A stretch of DNA of 64,000 bases from NCBI GenBank assembly GCA_008711135.1, contig VUAW01000004.1:124001-188000 (forward strand), in the 5' to 3' direction. Below, one piece after another: positions 35,272-47,647 of this stretch. This DNA is from Rhodobacteraceae bacterium LNNU 3342. GTDB lineage: Bacteria > Pseudomonadota > Alphaproteobacteria > Rhodobacterales > Rhodobacteraceae. How positions within the stretch are numbered: position 1 is the first letter of the stretch; each line of letters starts with the position of its first letter. Under the pieces are notes generated by a model. The model ran no database searches, was not told the origin of the DNA, and worked only from the letters and a program-made list of their open reading frames with translations. The translations under genes were made by a program, and so were the position numbers.

Positions 35272-36515
35272 GCGCCAAGCATCCCTTCAATCGTGGCGTC
35301 ATACCAGGCCAGCGACTGGCGGAAGTTGTGGTCAAACACTTCCGCCGGATCGTCCGGCAGGCTTGCGTCCTGCTCGACCTGGGTCACAGGGTCCGCGTCT
35401 TCCTCGGCCGGTTCAAAGCGTGCGAAGTGATGTGCGGCCTCGCCCGGACCGATCAGCGGCCAGGCGGGATCGGAATAGTCGGGCGGATTGGTGAAGGCTT
35501 CGGTTAGCTCGCTCAGCACCGCCTCTGCCGCCGCCCTGGCTTGGGCCTGCGCGATTGCAGCGGAACGTGGCAGGCCGCTGATGTGCACCGCATCGCCGAT
35601 TACCTGAATGGCCGGATCGGCTTCCCATTGCAGGTTCCACGGGCTGACGGGCACGAAGCCCGATCCATCCACCAGCCCCTGCGCGAGCCGCCCCGCCACC
35701 TGCGCCGGGATCGCGTTGCAGACGTCGACAGCGAGGACGTCGTCATCCAGGACCACCTCCATCGTCTCGGGGCGCACCTCGACCGTTTCGGGAACCACGC
35801 GTTCGACCATGCCGGGCGCGTGACGCTCCCACGCCGCGGCAAAGACCGGAAGCAACGGCGGCTCTTCCTCTGCATCCACCAGCAGGATCTTGGCCGTAGG
35901 GTTCGTTTCCACCAGAAGCTGCGCCGCCGCCGCTACCCGTTCGTGTACCGCAAAGGCACCCCGCGACGGGCCACGCGGCGCAATGATGCAGAAGGTGCCG
36001 CCTTCTGGCATGGCGGCCAGTTGATCGCGCAACATCCGGACCTGCACACCGCCCCGCCAGGCATGGGGCATCGCCCCCTGCCAAGTCAGGTCCCAACCGG
36101 GCAACGCGCCTTCCTGAAACTCGATGCCGGGCGCAAGAACCAGCCGATCCCAGCCAATGGCCCCGCCAGAGCTTAAGGCAACCTCACGCTTGAACGGATC
36201 GACCGGCAGGGCCCAATCGTGGATAACGGTGATGCCATAGGTGCGCGTCAGGGCGCCGTACCCATGCCCCGCCGCAGCAGGCGCATCTACCCCCGCGAGC
36301 GTGTGGTTGGAGAGGAACGCCGGATGATAAAGCCGCGCGGGCTCTATCAGCGTAATCTCGATCTGGCCCTCGCCCGCATTGGCAAGGCGGCGGGCAAAGC
36401 TTGCCCCGCCCGCGCCGCCGCCGATCACCACCATCTGGGGAAGGCTTTGCCCAACCACAGGCGGCGCGGCCAACAGCGCCGCCGTCCCGGCAAGGAACGT
36501 CCGACGTCGGATCAT
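35232..36515 (-). CDS. FccB-like FAD-dependent oxidoreductase lacking the redox cysteines
   Basis: A 427-residue flavoprotein with a twin-arginine signal (MIRRRTFLAGTAALLAAPPVVG), so periplasmic. FAD-binding motif VVIGGGAGGASFARRLA; overall order HAWRGGVQVRMLRDQLAAMPEGG, AKILLVDAEEE, CNAIPAQVAGRLAQ and VIGDA follows flavocytochrome c sulfide dehydrogenase FccB. The two cysteines forming the catalytic disulfide of FccB are replaced: residues 186-193 read GAFAVHER where RCPPGPYER is expected, and GFVPVS (286-291) where W-C-P-V is expected. No cytochrome partner is adjacent. A GTG at 36536 overlapping the previous stop (GTGA) is an alternative start. Confidence 0.8.
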   Translation of the reverse strand: MIRRRTFLAGTAALLAAPPVVGQSLPQMVVIGGGAGGASFARRLANAGEGQIEITLIEPARLYHPAFLSNHTLAGVDAPAAAGHGYGALTRTYGITVIHDWALPVDPFKREVALSSGGAIGWDRLVLAPGIEFQEGALPGWDLTWQGAMPHAWRGGVQVRMLRDQLAAMPEGGTFCIIAPRGPSRGAFAVHERVAAAAQLLVETNPTAKILLVDAEEEPPLLPVFAAAWERHAPGMVERVVPETVEVRPETMEVVLDDDVLAVDVCNAIPAQVAGRLAQGLVDGSGFVPVSPWNLQWEADPAIQVIGDAVHISGLPRSAAIAQAQARAAAEAVLSELTEAFTNPPDYSDPAWPLIGPGEAAHHFARFEPAEEDADPVTQVEQDASLPDDPAEVFDHNFRQSLAWYDATIEGMLGAYTPPEPGGTGGP

Positions 36516-36532
36516 GACGGCGCCCCCGGCGA

Positions 36533-36817
36533 TCACGTCTCTTCGACGATCACCAGATCCCGCTCGGACGCGCCCTTGGCAAAGGCCAGTGCCTCTTGGT
36601 AGCGGGGCGAGTTGTAGCAGGCGATGGCGTCATCAAAGCTCGGGAAGCGCGCGACCACGTTGCGCGGGCGCTCGTTCCCTTCCAACTGCTGGTAGCGGCC
36701 CCCACGCGCAAGGAAGACGCCGCCGTGATCGGCGATCGCTTCCGTCGCGATGGCTGCGTATTTCTTGTATGCCTCGGTGTCAGTCACATGCACATGGGCA
36801 ATCCAGAGTGCGCTCAT
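36533..36817 (-). CDS. DUF1330 domain protein
   Basis: A 94-residue protein with the dimeric ferredoxin-like alpha/beta fold of the DUF1330 family: [64 protein letters not shown]. No enzymatic role is established for the family. It overlaps alaS by four bases at its start and lies four bases into the flavoprotein frame if that gene uses its upstream GTG, so alaS, this gene and the flavoprotein probably form one transcript. Confidence 0.88.
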   Translation of the reverse strand: MSALWIAHVHVTDTEAYKKYAAIATEAIADHGGVFLARGGRYQQLEGNERPRNVVARFPSFDDAIACYNSPRYQEALAFAKGASERDLVIVEET

Positions 36818-39477
36818 TCCATCCCCCCAAGTACGGCCTCGGCCGCGCTGATCGCCGCATCGGCCCGCGAGGCATCCGCGCCCCCGGCCTGCGCCATGTC
36901 CGGACGGCCGCCGCCGCCCTTGCCACCCAGTTCCGCCGCCGCGGCCTTGACCAGATCGACCGCCGAAACGCGGCCCGTCAGGTCCCCGGTCACCCCTGCA
37001 GCAACGGCTGCCTTGCCGCCGGTATCCGCCACCAGCAGCACCGCGCCCGAACCGATGCGGGTCTTCATCTCGTCGATCAGGGCAGGCAGGTCCTTGCCCG
37101 AGACGCCGGACAGCACCTGCGCAAGGAACTTGACGCCGTTCACGTCCTTCGCCTCTGGGCCGTTGCCGGAACCACCGCCCATCGCCAGTTCACGCCGCAG
37201 CTGCGCGACCTCATTCTGAAGGGCGCGACGTTCATCCAGCAGCGCACGCAGACGATCCGCAAGCTCTGCCGGCTGGGCCTTCAGCACGCCGGCAACCTCG
37301 GCCAGTTGGGCCGACTGTTGGGCCAGATGCGCCAGCGCACCCTCGCCCGTCAGCGCCTCGATCCGGCGCACGCCCGAAGATGACGCGCTGTCCCCCAGCA
37401 ACACGAAGACGCCGATGTCGCCGGTACGTGCCACATGGGTGCCGCCGCAAAGTTCCAATGAGTAGGTGCGCCCGTCGTTGCCCTTGCCCGAGCCGTCCTG
37501 CTGGCCCATGGACACCACGCGCACCTCGTCGCCGTATTTTTCGCCGAACAGCGCTTGCGCACCAAGCGCCCGCGCCTCGTCCGGCGTCATGATCCGCGTC
37601 GTGACCGGAGAGTTCTGGCGGATGAAGGTGTTCACCTCATCCTCGACACGGCGCAGCTCCTCGGGCGTCAGCGCCTTCGAGTGGCTGAAGTCAAAGCGGA
37701 GGCGATCCTCGGCATTCAGCGACCCGCGCTGCGCGACGTGATCGCCCAGGGCCTGACGCAGTGCCTCGTGCAGCAGGTGCGTTGCCGAATGGTTGGCGCG
37801 GATGGCGCTGCGCCGGGCGTGATCAACCTCAAGCTCCGCACCTTGGCCGGTGCTGATCGTGCCTTCGGTCACCTCGGCCACGTGGACAAACACGCCTTGC
37901 GCCTTTTTCGTGTCTGTGATGCGGGCGGTGCCGGTCTCGGTGCGCAGCATGCCGCTGTCGCCCACCTGCCCGCCAGATTCCGCATAGAACGGCGACTGGT
38001 TCACGACGATCTGGACACTGTCGCCCGCCTTGGCCTCCGCGACAGCGGCCCCGCCTGCGACAAGCGCCAGAACCTGGCCTTCGGCCTTTTCGGTGTCATA
38101 GCCCAAGAATTCCGTGGCCCCGTGCTGTTCGGCAAGGTCAAACCAGATCGCGGCTTCCTTGGTTTCGCCGGAACCGGCCCAGGCGGCACGTGCCTTGGCC
38201 TTCTGTTCGGCCATTGCGGCCTCGAAGCCGTTGACATCGACTGCCCGGCCCTTTTCCCGCAGGGCGTCCTGCGTCAGGTCAAGCGGGAAGCCATAGGTGT
38301 CGTAAAGCCGGAACGCGGTTTCGCCAGGCAGCGCCGACCCTTCGGGCAGGCGGCCAAGCTCGTCGTCCAGCAGCCGAAGACCGCGATCCAGCGTTTGGCG
38401 GAAGCGCGTTTCCTCCAGCCGCAGCGTTTCCTCGATCAGCGCCTGCGCGCGGGTAAGTTCGGGATAGGCGGCTCCCATCTGCCGCACCAGCGCGGGCACC
38501 AGCCGGTGCATTAGCGGATCCTGCGCGCCCAGCTGATGGGCATGGCGCATCGCGCGGCGCATGATCCGGCGCAGCACATAGCCTCGCCCTTCATTCGACG
38601 GCATGACTCCGTCCGCGATCAGGAATGAGGTCGAACGCAGGTGGTCCGCAATGACCCGGTGGTGCATCTTGCCGGGACCATCCGGGTCCGCGCTCGTCGC
38701 GTGGGCCGAGGCCTCGATCAGGCTGCGCATCAGGTCGGTGTCATAGTTGTCGTGCTTGCCCTGCAGCAGCGCGCCGATCCGCTCCAGCCCCATGCCGGTG
38801 TCGATCGACGGGCGCGGCAGGCCGGTGCGGCTGCCATCCTCATGCTGTTCGAACTGCATGAAGACGAGGTTCCAGATCTCGATGAAACGGTCGCCATCCT
38901 CATCGGCGCTGCCGGGGGGGCCGCCCCAGATGTGGTCGCCATGGTCAAAGAAGATTTCGGTGCAGGGACCGCAGGGACCGGTCGGACCCATCATCCAGAA
39001 GTTGTCGTTGGTCGGGATGCGGATGATGCGGTCATCCGACAGGCCCGCGGCCTTTTTCCAGATGTTCGCGGCCTCGTCATCCGTGTGGTAGACGGTGACC
39101 AGCAGCCGGTCCTTGGGAATGCCGAACTCCTTGGTGATCAGCTCCCAAGCATAGGGGATGGCCTCGGACTTGAAGTAGTCGCCGAAGCTGAAGTTGCCGA
39201 GCATCTCGAAGAACGTGTGGTGCCGGGCGGTGTAGCCCACGTTGTCGAGATCGTTGTGCTTGCCCCCGGCGCGGACGCATTTCTGGGCCGTCGTGGCGCG
39301 GGAATAGTCGCGCTGCTCAACCCCGGTAAAGACGTTCTTGAACTGGACCATGCCCGAGTTCGTGAACATCAGGGTCGGGTCGTTTCGCGGCACAAGAGGC
39401 GAGCTGTCCACCACCGCGTGGCCGTTCCGGCCAAAGTAGTCGAGGAAGGTCGAGCGGATGTCGTTGAGCGATGGCAT
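36814..39477 (-). CDS. alaS: Alanine--tRNA ligase
   Basis: A complete 887-residue AlaRS. The class II catalytic core is at the N-terminus ([50 protein letters not shown]). The editing domain carries the zinc-binding [13 protein letters not shown] and [14 protein letters not shown] motifs, and the C-Ala region closes the protein with a Gly-rich end ([16 protein letters not shown]) typical of the family. The gene lies downstream of recA on the same strand, an order common in alphaproteobacteria, but a terminator-like hairpin separates them. Confidence 0.98.
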   Translation of the reverse strand: MPSLNDIRSTFLDYFGRNGHAVVDSSPLVPRNDPTLMFTNSGMVQFKNVFTGVEQRDYSRATTAQKCVRAGGKHNDLDNVGYTARHHTFFEMLGNFSFGDYFKSEAIPYAWELITKEFGIPKDRLLVTVYHTDDEAANIWKKAAGLSDDRIIRIPTNDNFWMMGPTGPCGPCTEIFFDHGDHIWGGPPGSADEDGDRFIEIWNLVFMQFEQHEDGSRTGLPRPSIDTGMGLERIGALLQGKHDNYDTDLMRSLIEASAHATSADPDGPGKMHHRVIADHLRSTSFLIADGVMPSNEGRGYVLRRIMRRAMRHAHQLGAQDPLMHRLVPALVRQMGAAYPELTRAQALIEETLRLEETRFRQTLDRGLRLLDDELGRLPEGSALPGETAFRLYDTYGFPLDLTQDALREKGRAVDVNGFEAAMAEQKAKARAAWAGSGETKEAAIWFDLAEQHGATEFLGYDTEKAEGQVLALVAGGAAVAEAKAGDSVQIVVNQSPFYAESGGQVGDSGMLRTETGTARITDTKKAQGVFVHVAEVTEGTISTGQGAELEVDHARRSAIRANHSATHLLHEALRQALGDHVAQRGSLNAEDRLRFDFSHSKALTPEELRRVEDEVNTFIRQNSPVTTRIMTPDEARALGAQALFGEKYGDEVRVVSMGQQDGSGKGNDGRTYSLELCGGTHVARTGDIGVFVLLGDSASSSGVRRIEALTGEGALAHLAQQSAQLAEVAGVLKAQPAELADRLRALLDERRALQNEVAQLRRELAMGGGSGNGPEAKDVNGVKFLAQVLSGVSGKDLPALIDEMKTRIGSGAVLLVADTGGKAAVAAGVTGDLTGRVSAVDLVKAAAAELGGKGGGGRPDMAQAGGADASRADAAISAAEAVLGGME

Positions 39478-39571
39478 GAGGGCCTCCGGCAGGTGCGGTT
39501 CGGAAACACCGTTTAGCGGCAGCCCGTTGCGCTGTCCACTGCCGCCGTAGAACTGGAAAGCCGCAGATACG

Positions 39572-39600
39572 AAGGCCCCGCCGGAATGCGGCGGGGCTTT
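39572..39600 (-). terminator. Hairpin after recA
   Basis: Nine-bp stem GCCCCGCCG / CGGCGGGGC with loop GAATG. T-runs are short on both sides (TTT on the plus, CCTTC on the minus strand). It lies 10 bases past the recA stop, between recA and alaS. Confidence 0.55.
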
Positions 39601-39609
39601 GGTGCTTGA

Positions 39610-40683
39610 TCAGCTGTCGACAACGTCGTCAGACGCGTCATTCTCGCTCATGTGAAAGTCGAGCCCGTGCGAGGCGCGGATCTTCTCCTCGATCTCACCG
39701 GTAATGGCCGGGTTCGACTTGAGGAAGTTCTTCGCGTTCTCACGTCCCTGGCCGATCCGTTCGTCGCCATAGGAATACCAAGAGCCCGATTTCTCCACCA
39801 CGCCGGCCTTGACGCCAAGGTCGAGGATCTCACCGGTCTTGGAGATGCCTTCGCCGTACATGATATCGAATTCCACCTGCTTGAACGGCGGAGCCACCTT
39901 GTTCTTCACCACCTTGACGCGGGTGGAGTTGCCGACCACCTCGTCCCGGTCCTTGATCGAGCCGATGCGACGGATGTCGAGTCGCACGGAGGCATAGAAC
40001 TTCAGCGCGTTGCCGCCGGTGGTGGTTTCGGGGCTACCGAACATGACGCCGATCTTCATCCGGATCTGGTTGATGAAGATCACCATGCAGTTCGACCGGC
40101 TGATCGAGCTGGTGAGCTTGCGCATCGCCTGGCTCATCAGGCGGGCTTGGGAGCCCATCTGCATGTCGCCCATGTCGCCCTCGATCTCGGACTTGGGCGT
40201 CAGCGCCGCGACCGAGTCGACAACCACAAGGCTCACCGCCCCCGACCGCACCAGCGTGTCGACGATCTCAAGCGCCTGTTCGCCAGTGTCGGGCTGGCTG
40301 ATCAGCAGTTCGTCCAGGTTTACGCCCAGCTTGCGTGCATATAGCGGATCAAGTGCGTGTTCAGCGTCGACAAAGGCGCAGACGCCGCCCTTCTTCTGTT
40401 CCTCAGCCACGACATGCAGCGTCAGCGTAGTTTTCCCTGAACTTTCAGGGCCGTAGATTTCGATGATGCGCCCCTTCGGCAGGCCGCCGATGCCAAGGGC
40501 GATGTCCAGACCCAGCGACCCGGTAGAGGTCGCCTCGATCTCGGCCACGGGATTGTCGCCCCCCAGGCGCATGATCGAGCCCTTGCCGAACTGCCGTTCG
40601 ATCTGGGCAAGCGCGCTGTCGAGCGCCTTCTGCCGGTCTGTTGTGCGCTTGTCGGTCATGTCGAGTAAGCTCGCGGTTGCCAT
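39610..40683 (-). CDS. recA: Recombinase A
   Basis: The central homologous-recombination and SOS-signalling ATPase, 357 residues from the ATG at 40683 (AAAGGG eight bases upstream). Walker A GPESSGKT is at 78-85, Walker B region [13 protein letters not shown]-binding loop 1 region [25 protein letters not shown] and loop 2 region [31 protein letters not shown], and an acidic C-terminus ([13 protein letters not shown]). An in-frame ATG seven codons earlier is possible. A perfect SOS box 52 bases upstream indicates LexA control. Confidence 0.99.
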   Translation of the reverse strand: MATASLLDMTDKRTTDRQKALDSALAQIERQFGKGSIMRLGGDNPVAEIEATSTGSLGLDIALGIGGLPKGRIIEIYGPESSGKTTLTLHVVAEEQKKGGVCAFVDAEHALDPLYARKLGVNLDELLISQPDTGEQALEIVDTLVRSGAVSLVVVDSVAALTPKSEIEGDMGDMQMGSQARLMSQAMRKLTSSISRSNCMVIFINQIRMKIGVMFGSPETTTGGNALKFYASVRLDIRRIGSIKDRDEVVGNSTRVKVVKNKVAPPFKQVEFDIMYGEGISKTGEILDLGVKAGVVEKSGSWYSYGDERIGQGRENAKNFLKSNPAITGEIEEKIRASHGLDFHMSENDASDDVVDS

Positions 40684-40734
40684 AGGGTCTACCCTTTGTT
40701 TCATAGCGTGCTGGAAACGGCAATCGCCGCCTGT

Positions 40735-40749
40735 GTTCGCCAGTTGTTC
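40735..40749 (-). promoter_or_regulatory. LexA (SOS) box upstream of recA
   Basis: GTTC-GCCAGTT-GTTC on the plus strand, that is GAAC-N7-GAAC towards recA: a perfect match to the alphaproteobacterial LexA operator. A one-mismatch copy (GACC-N7-GAAC) lies 8 bases further upstream at 40758-40772. Confidence 0.88.
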
Positions 40750-40885
40750 GCATATAGGACCAAACAGGGAACATTTCCAGAGCATTCGCTTCAAATCCAA
40801 CTTTTTAACGCAGAGGTTAAGAAGATGTTTACGCGGGCCTCGGAGCGGGGCATTTTCCCCGGGCAATAGAAAGTAAAGGATTGCC

Positions 40886-41497
40886 ATGCTTGTTTTTTGG
40901 CAGCAGCGGCTGGTGTTTCTTGCCACGCCCAAGACTGGCTCCACCGCGATTGGCGCAGCGCTCGAATCGCTGGCCAGCGTTTCTATCCAGCGTCCGCCAG
41001 AACTGAAACATACCAACGCACAGCGCTATAGGCGTTTCCTGGCCCCCTATCTTGAGAAGTCCGCGGGCCACCAATTCGAAGTGGCGGCCCTGATGCGCGA
41101 ACCGATCGACTGGCTGGGCAGCTGGTATCGCTTTCGTCAGCGCGAAGATCTGTCCGATCCCCGCAAAAGCACCCGCGACATGAGCTTCAACTCCTTTGTC
41201 GAGGCGTATCTGGAAGCTGAACGTCCGGCCTTTGCGGATGTGGGCGCCCAAAGCAAGTTCCTCACCAAGCAGGGTGAACTGATCGTCGATCACCTGTTCC
41301 GGTACGAGGATATCCAGGATTTCGTGATCTTCCTCGAAGACCGGTTGGATTGCGAGGTTCTGCTACCGCGGGTCAACGTCTCGCCGGATGCGGACGTGAC
41401 GCTGGACCCGGCACTGGCGGACCGGTTGCGCGCGGAACAGGCCGCGGATTTCGAACTGTACAACAGCATTCCCCGCTACGTTCCGGCGCATGCATGA
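40886..41497 (+). CDS. Sulfotransferase-like protein
   Basis: A 203-residue cytoplasmic protein. [17 protein letters not shown] near the N-terminus matches the 5'-phosphosulfate-binding loop of PAPS-dependent sulfotransferases, and [16 protein letters not shown] matches the 3'-phosphate-binding segment. It is shorter than typical sulfotransferases and of the small type seen in many Rhodobacterales genomes near recA. Acceptor substrate unknown. It is divergent from recA, with about 200 bases of relatively AT-rich sequence between them. Confidence 0.75.
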   Translation: MLVFWQQRLVFLATPKTGSTAIGAALESLASVSIQRPPELKHTNAQRYRRFLAPYLEKSAGHQFEVAALMREPIDWLGSWYRFRQREDLSDPRKSTRDMSFNSFVEAYLEAERPAFADVGAQSKFLTKQGELIVDHLFRYEDIQDFVIFLEDRLDCEVLLPRVNVSPDADVTLDPALADRLRAEQAADFELYNSIPRYVPAHA

Positions 41498-41504
41498 AAC
41501 GGCT

Positions 41505-41522
41505 GGGGGCCTTCTGGCCCCC
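41505..41522. terminator. Hairpin between convergent genes
   Basis: Perfect 7-bp stem GGGGGCC / GGCCCCC with loop TTCT, placed between the sulfotransferase-like gene and the end of cckA. There is no T-run on either side, so it may act weakly or through structure only. Confidence 0.4.
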
Positions 41523-41526
41523 GCCC

Positions 41527-43815
41527 TCAGCTTAGCTGCGCCTGAACGGTCGCTGTCAGGTCAGTCAGCGAAAACGGCTTGGGCAGGAAGACCGAGTTCG
41601 GGATTCGCGCCTGCGTGTCGGCAAAGCTGTCCTCGGCATATCCCGACATGAAGATGACCTTGACGCCGGGACGGTCGCGCAGCGCCTCACGCACCCAGGT
41701 AGGCCCGTCCACGCCCGGCATGATCACGTCGGTCAGGAACACGTCCACCTTGACCTCGGGGTTTTCCAGAATCTCGAGCGCCTCCTCGGCATGTTCGGCC
41801 TCCAGCACCGTATAACCGCGCAGCCGCAGGGCCCGGGCGGCAAAGGCCCGTACCGGCGCCTCGTCCTCGACCAGCAGAACAACCCCCTCGCCGGGACCAA
41901 GCACCGGCGCCGCAGGCTCGGCCGGTTCCGGCGCTGCGCGGGTGCCTTCGTGCGCCGGGAAATAGAGGGAAAAGGTTGTACCCTCGCCCACGACGCTGTC
42001 TGCAAAGACGAAGCCGCCGGTCTGCTTGACGATGCCGTAGACCGTGGACAGGCCCAGCCCTGTCCCCTCGCCGGCCCGCTTGGTGGTGAAGAATGGCTCA
42101 AAGATCTTGGTCATGCTTTCCGGCGGGATGCCCACGCCCGCGTCGATCACCTGGAGTACGACATAATCCCCCGGCGGAACTACGGCCCGATCTCGGCTGA
42201 GCGGTTGCTCCAGCCGGATGTTTCGGGCGGTCACCTGCACCTCGCCGCCTTTTGGCATGGCGTCGCGGGCATTCACTACGAGGTTCATCAGCACCTGCTC
42301 CAGCTGCCTCGGGTCGGCGCGGATCAGGTCAAGTTCGGCCGGCTGCGCCACCCGAAGCCGCACCCGTTCCCCCACAAGACGGTTCAGAAGATGGCCCAGA
42401 TCGGTCAGCGCATCCCGCAGGTCAATAAGCTGCGGCTGCAGCGTCTGCTTGCGTGAAAATGCAAGAAGCTGCCCCACCAGGCTTGCCGCGCGATTGGCGT
42501 TCTGGTGGATCTGCACAAGATCGGCATAGTCCGGATCAGACTTGTCATGCCGCAACAACAACAGGTCACAATGACCTGAAATCGCAGTCAAAAGGTTGTT
42601 GAAGTCATGCGCAACGCCGCCGGCAAGCTGGCCGATCGCCTGCATCTTCTGGCTTTGCACGAACTGCGCCTCAAGCGCCTTCATCTCGGTTGCGTCATGA
42701 AGCAGCGCGTAAAGAACCGGCGTGCCTTCCTCCTGCCCGCGGCGCAGCGTCACTTGGACAAAGACCTCCTCAGGCGCATGGCTGGCCCGAACGATTTCAG
42801 GCCGGCCAAGGATGCGGCCAGCGAAGGCGTCGGCCACCCAGTCGCCAACAGGACGCCCCAGCCCTTCGACCAGATCCGACAGGCGGTCATCCGGCCCCGG
42901 CTCTGCCGCAAGCAGTTCCCGGGCAAGCCGGTTCGCGGCAAGAACCTCGCCCTGCTGGCCCAGACGCAGCAAGCCTACGGGCAGTTCCTCAAACCCAAGA
43001 CCCTGGCCCTCTTCCCCGGTTGATTGCATCTCAGCGTCTCCCAGTAGAAAGATTTCCTTGCGCCCTGCGGCGGCATTGGTCGCGGCAACAAGCATCCGCT
43101 CGCCATTCGGCAGGGTCACCTGCTGCCCCGATCGCGGCTGTTCGGGAAAAACGTCCGACCAGCGAGCAATTTCCTGTCCCAGAAGCTTCTTCATGGCGCG
43201 GTTTATCGACAGCACGCTGCCGGCAGAATTCACGATCACCCGCGGCAGTGCCACCGGCTCTGCCGCCCGGCCTTCGAGGTCCGAGCCCGCCGTTTCTTCC
43301 AGCCGCCACAGGAAACCGCCCGGAACCTGATGCACCGAAAGCCGCGCGGTGCCGCTGCAGGTCGCAACATCCTCGCGGGCGGCACCCGACTCCTCTGCCT
43401 GCCGTTGCAGTCGGTAGAGTGTGCTGGAAGGCTGCGCGAACAGCCCTTCGAGCCGCCGCCGTAGGGTCTGCCCGTCCGCGCCGAACCGGCTGGTGGCCGC
43501 GCGGTTCTGGTAATGGACAGTCCCGTCCGCGTCGGTCGTAAAGGCCGGCACTGCGTCCCGCTCCACTACACCCGCCACCTGCCGCCGCATCCGCCGCAGC
43601 GAGTGGTCGTGCAGTATCCGCAGCAACCGGAACAGCAGCACTGTCCCAAGGATCGTGCCCGCAAGCGTCAGAAGCGCCAGCCCCACGATCTGATCGGCCG
43701 CCAAGAGAGCCCCTCCGCCCAGCACAAGCACGACCGGCAGCACCGGCCAGAGCCGCGGGCTGAACTGAGAAGCCATCCGCAGGATCGGGTGCGGTGTAAG
43801 AAGCGGCTGCGGCAA
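41527..43815 (-). CDS. cckA: Hybrid sensor histidine kinase CckA
   Basis: The top kinase of the CckA-ChpT-CtrA phosphorelay controlling cell cycle, motility and, in Rhodobacterales, gene-transfer agents. 762 residues from a TTG start (GGAGA six bases upstream): two N-terminal transmembrane helices (about 23-65), PAS-like regions (about 85-380), HisKA with the phospho-acceptor H403 in [17 protein letters not shown], the ATPase domain ([49 protein letters not shown]) and a receiver domain with D696 in FLTDVIMPG. The HDFNNLLT box and order are diagnostic of CckA. A perfect CtrA box lies 46 bases upstream. Confidence 0.95.
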   Translation of the reverse strand: MPQPLLTPHPILRMASQFSPRLWPVLPVVLVLGGGALLAADQIVGLALLTLAGTILGTVLLFRLLRILHDHSLRRMRRQVAGVVERDAVPAFTTDADGTVHYQNRAATSRFGADGQTLRRRLEGLFAQPSSTLYRLQRQAEESGAAREDVATCSGTARLSVHQVPGGFLWRLEETAGSDLEGRAAEPVALPRVIVNSAGSVLSINRAMKKLLGQEIARWSDVFPEQPRSGQQVTLPNGERMLVAATNAAAGRKEIFLLGDAEMQSTGEEGQGLGFEELPVGLLRLGQQGEVLAANRLARELLAAEPGPDDRLSDLVEGLGRPVGDWVADAFAGRILGRPEIVRASHAPEEVFVQVTLRRGQEEGTPVLYALLHDATEMKALEAQFVQSQKMQAIGQLAGGVAHDFNNLLTAISGHCDLLLLRHDKSDPDYADLVQIHQNANRAASLVGQLLAFSRKQTLQPQLIDLRDALTDLGHLLNRLVGERVRLRVAQPAELDLIRADPRQLEQVLMNLVVNARDAMPKGGEVQVTARNIRLEQPLSRDRAVVPPGDYVVLQVIDAGVGIPPESMTKIFEPFFTTKRAGEGTGLGLSTVYGIVKQTGGFVFADSVVGEGTTFSLYFPAHEGTRAAPEPAEPAAPVLGPGEGVVLLVEDEAPVRAFAARALRLRGYTVLEAEHAEEALEILENPEVKVDVFLTDVIMPGVDGPTWVREALRDRPGVKVIFMSGYAEDSFADTQARIPNSVFLPKPFSLTDLTATVQAQLS

Positions 43816-43859
43816 GGAATGTCTCCGTCAGAATCACATCCCTATTGCGCCCGTAAACG

Positions 43860-43876
43860 GTTAATGTGCGATTAAC
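43860..43876 (-). promoter_or_regulatory. CtrA binding site upstream of cckA
   Basis: GTTAATGTGCGATTAAC contains TTAA-N7-TTAAC, an exact match to the CtrA consensus, and is also a perfect dyad (GTTAAT / ATTAAC, 5-base centre). It lies 46 bases upstream of the cckA start codon in otherwise GC-rich sequence. Confidence 0.72.
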
Positions 43877-43921
43877 TGAGGTGATCATGCCTGGGAAAGG
43901 ATGGATCAACCTCTGGCGGAG

Positions 43922-45082
43922 TCAAGCCCGGCGCATGATGCAGAGGTAGAATCCATCGCCGCCATCCAGCGGGGTCAGGCGACGCTCTTCCTCTATCCGC
44001 CAACCCGTATGCCGCGAAAGGAACGCCGCCGTCTGGTCCCGGTTCTCGGCGTCCAATAGTGAGCAGGTGACATAGGCAATCGCACCCTCATCCGCTACCA
44101 GTTCGGCCGCGATATCAAGTATCTTTGTCTGTATCCTCACAAGCTGCGCGAGCCGTTCGGATGTCAAGAGCCACTTCGCTTCCGGGCTGCGGCGCCAACT
44201 ACCGGAGCCTGAACAGGGCACGTCCAGCAGCACCAGATCAAATGGCCCCGCCGCCCGCACCTTGGCCGTCTCCAATATCCGGACGCTGGTCCCTGCCCGC
44301 GCCGCCCGCGTCGGAAGGTCCGCCATCCGCCGCGGATCGACATCATGTGCGTAAAGATCAAGCCGCGCCTGCGCTGCGGCAGCCAGCGTCTTGCCCCCGC
44401 CACCCGCGCAGTAATCCAGCACCCGCATTCCGTCCCGCAGGGGCAGCATCTCTGCGACTGCTTGGGACGCCGCATCCTGAAGTTCCACCAGCCCCTCGGC
44501 GTAAAGGCGCGAGGCCTGCACCTTTCGCGCGCCCTCCGTCACCTCAACGGCCGAGGTGGCCAGCGCAACCGGGCGCGCCACGATCCCTTCGTCGGCAAGG
44601 GCGGCAATCGCCTCTTCCCGCCCAATCCGTGAAAGGTTGACCCGCAGAAAGACCGGAGCGCGGGACTGAAGAGCTTGGAAGACGCGCGCAGTCTCTTCGC
44701 TCAAGCTCTGCTCCATCAGCGGGTAAAGCCAGTCGGGACAATCCAGCGCCTCTGCCGGCGCCATCTGCGGAGCAACCGGTACCGTTTCCGTCAGCGGCGC
44801 AGGCGCGTGCCCGACGCCGGTAAAGAACTCCGCCGGCTCCAGCCCAGTCAGCCGCAGCGTGCCGATCATCAGCCCGCGCCCCGTATCGGCACCGCCCATC
44901 GCGGCAGCGGATCGGCGGCGGCGCACGGCGTCGAAAACTAGGTCGCGGATCGCAGCGCGATCCTTAGACCCGGCAAAGCGGTTCTGCCGGGCCCAGTTGG
45001 TCAGCACCTGCTCGACCGGGCTGCCCGCCAGCCAGCGGTCAAGAATCTCGATGGCTGCGGCCACCCGGGCGGCTGGTGTCAT
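43922..45082 (-). CDS. rsmB: RsmB/NOP family RNA (cytosine-5) methyltransferase
   Basis: A 386-residue SAM-dependent m5C methyltransferase. An N-terminal NusB-like helical domain (AAAIEILDRWLAGSPVEQVLTNWARQNRFAGSKDRAAIRDLVFDAVRRR) precedes the Rossmann core: VLDYCAGGGGKTLAAAAQ (motif I), LLDVPCSGSGSWRRSPEAKW (motif IV with one catalytic Cys) and AYVTCSLLDAEN (motif VI with the nucleophile Cys). RsmB modifies C967 of 16S rRNA in E. coli; other RsmB/NOP members have other targets, so the exact site is inferred. It lies 33 bases downstream of guaB with its own GAGGTAAG and is probably in the same operon. Confidence 0.9.
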   Translation of the reverse strand: MTPAARVAAAIEILDRWLAGSPVEQVLTNWARQNRFAGSKDRAAIRDLVFDAVRRRRSAAAMGGADTGRGLMIGTLRLTGLEPAEFFTGVGHAPAPLTETVPVAPQMAPAEALDCPDWLYPLMEQSLSEETARVFQALQSRAPVFLRVNLSRIGREEAIAALADEGIVARPVALATSAVEVTEGARKVQASRLYAEGLVELQDAASQAVAEMLPLRDGMRVLDYCAGGGGKTLAAAAQARLDLYAHDVDPRRMADLPTRAARAGTSVRILETAKVRAAGPFDLVLLDVPCSGSGSWRRSPEAKWLLTSERLAQLVRIQTKILDIAAELVADEGAIAYVTCSLLDAENRDQTAAFLSRHTGWRIEEERRLTPLDGGDGFYLCIMRRA

Positions 45083-45115
45083 GTCTTACCTCAACTTCAC
45101 GGTGCAGAGCGTTGA

Positions 45116-47643
<2,528 letters not shown>

Positions 47644-47647
47644 GCCA

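Noticed and set aside
40805-40820. Possible CtrA box (two TTAA motifs) upstream of recA and the sulfotransferase-like gene
   Set aside because: The spacing is eight bases, not seven, and the surrounding stretch is AT-rich, so a chance occurrence is likely.
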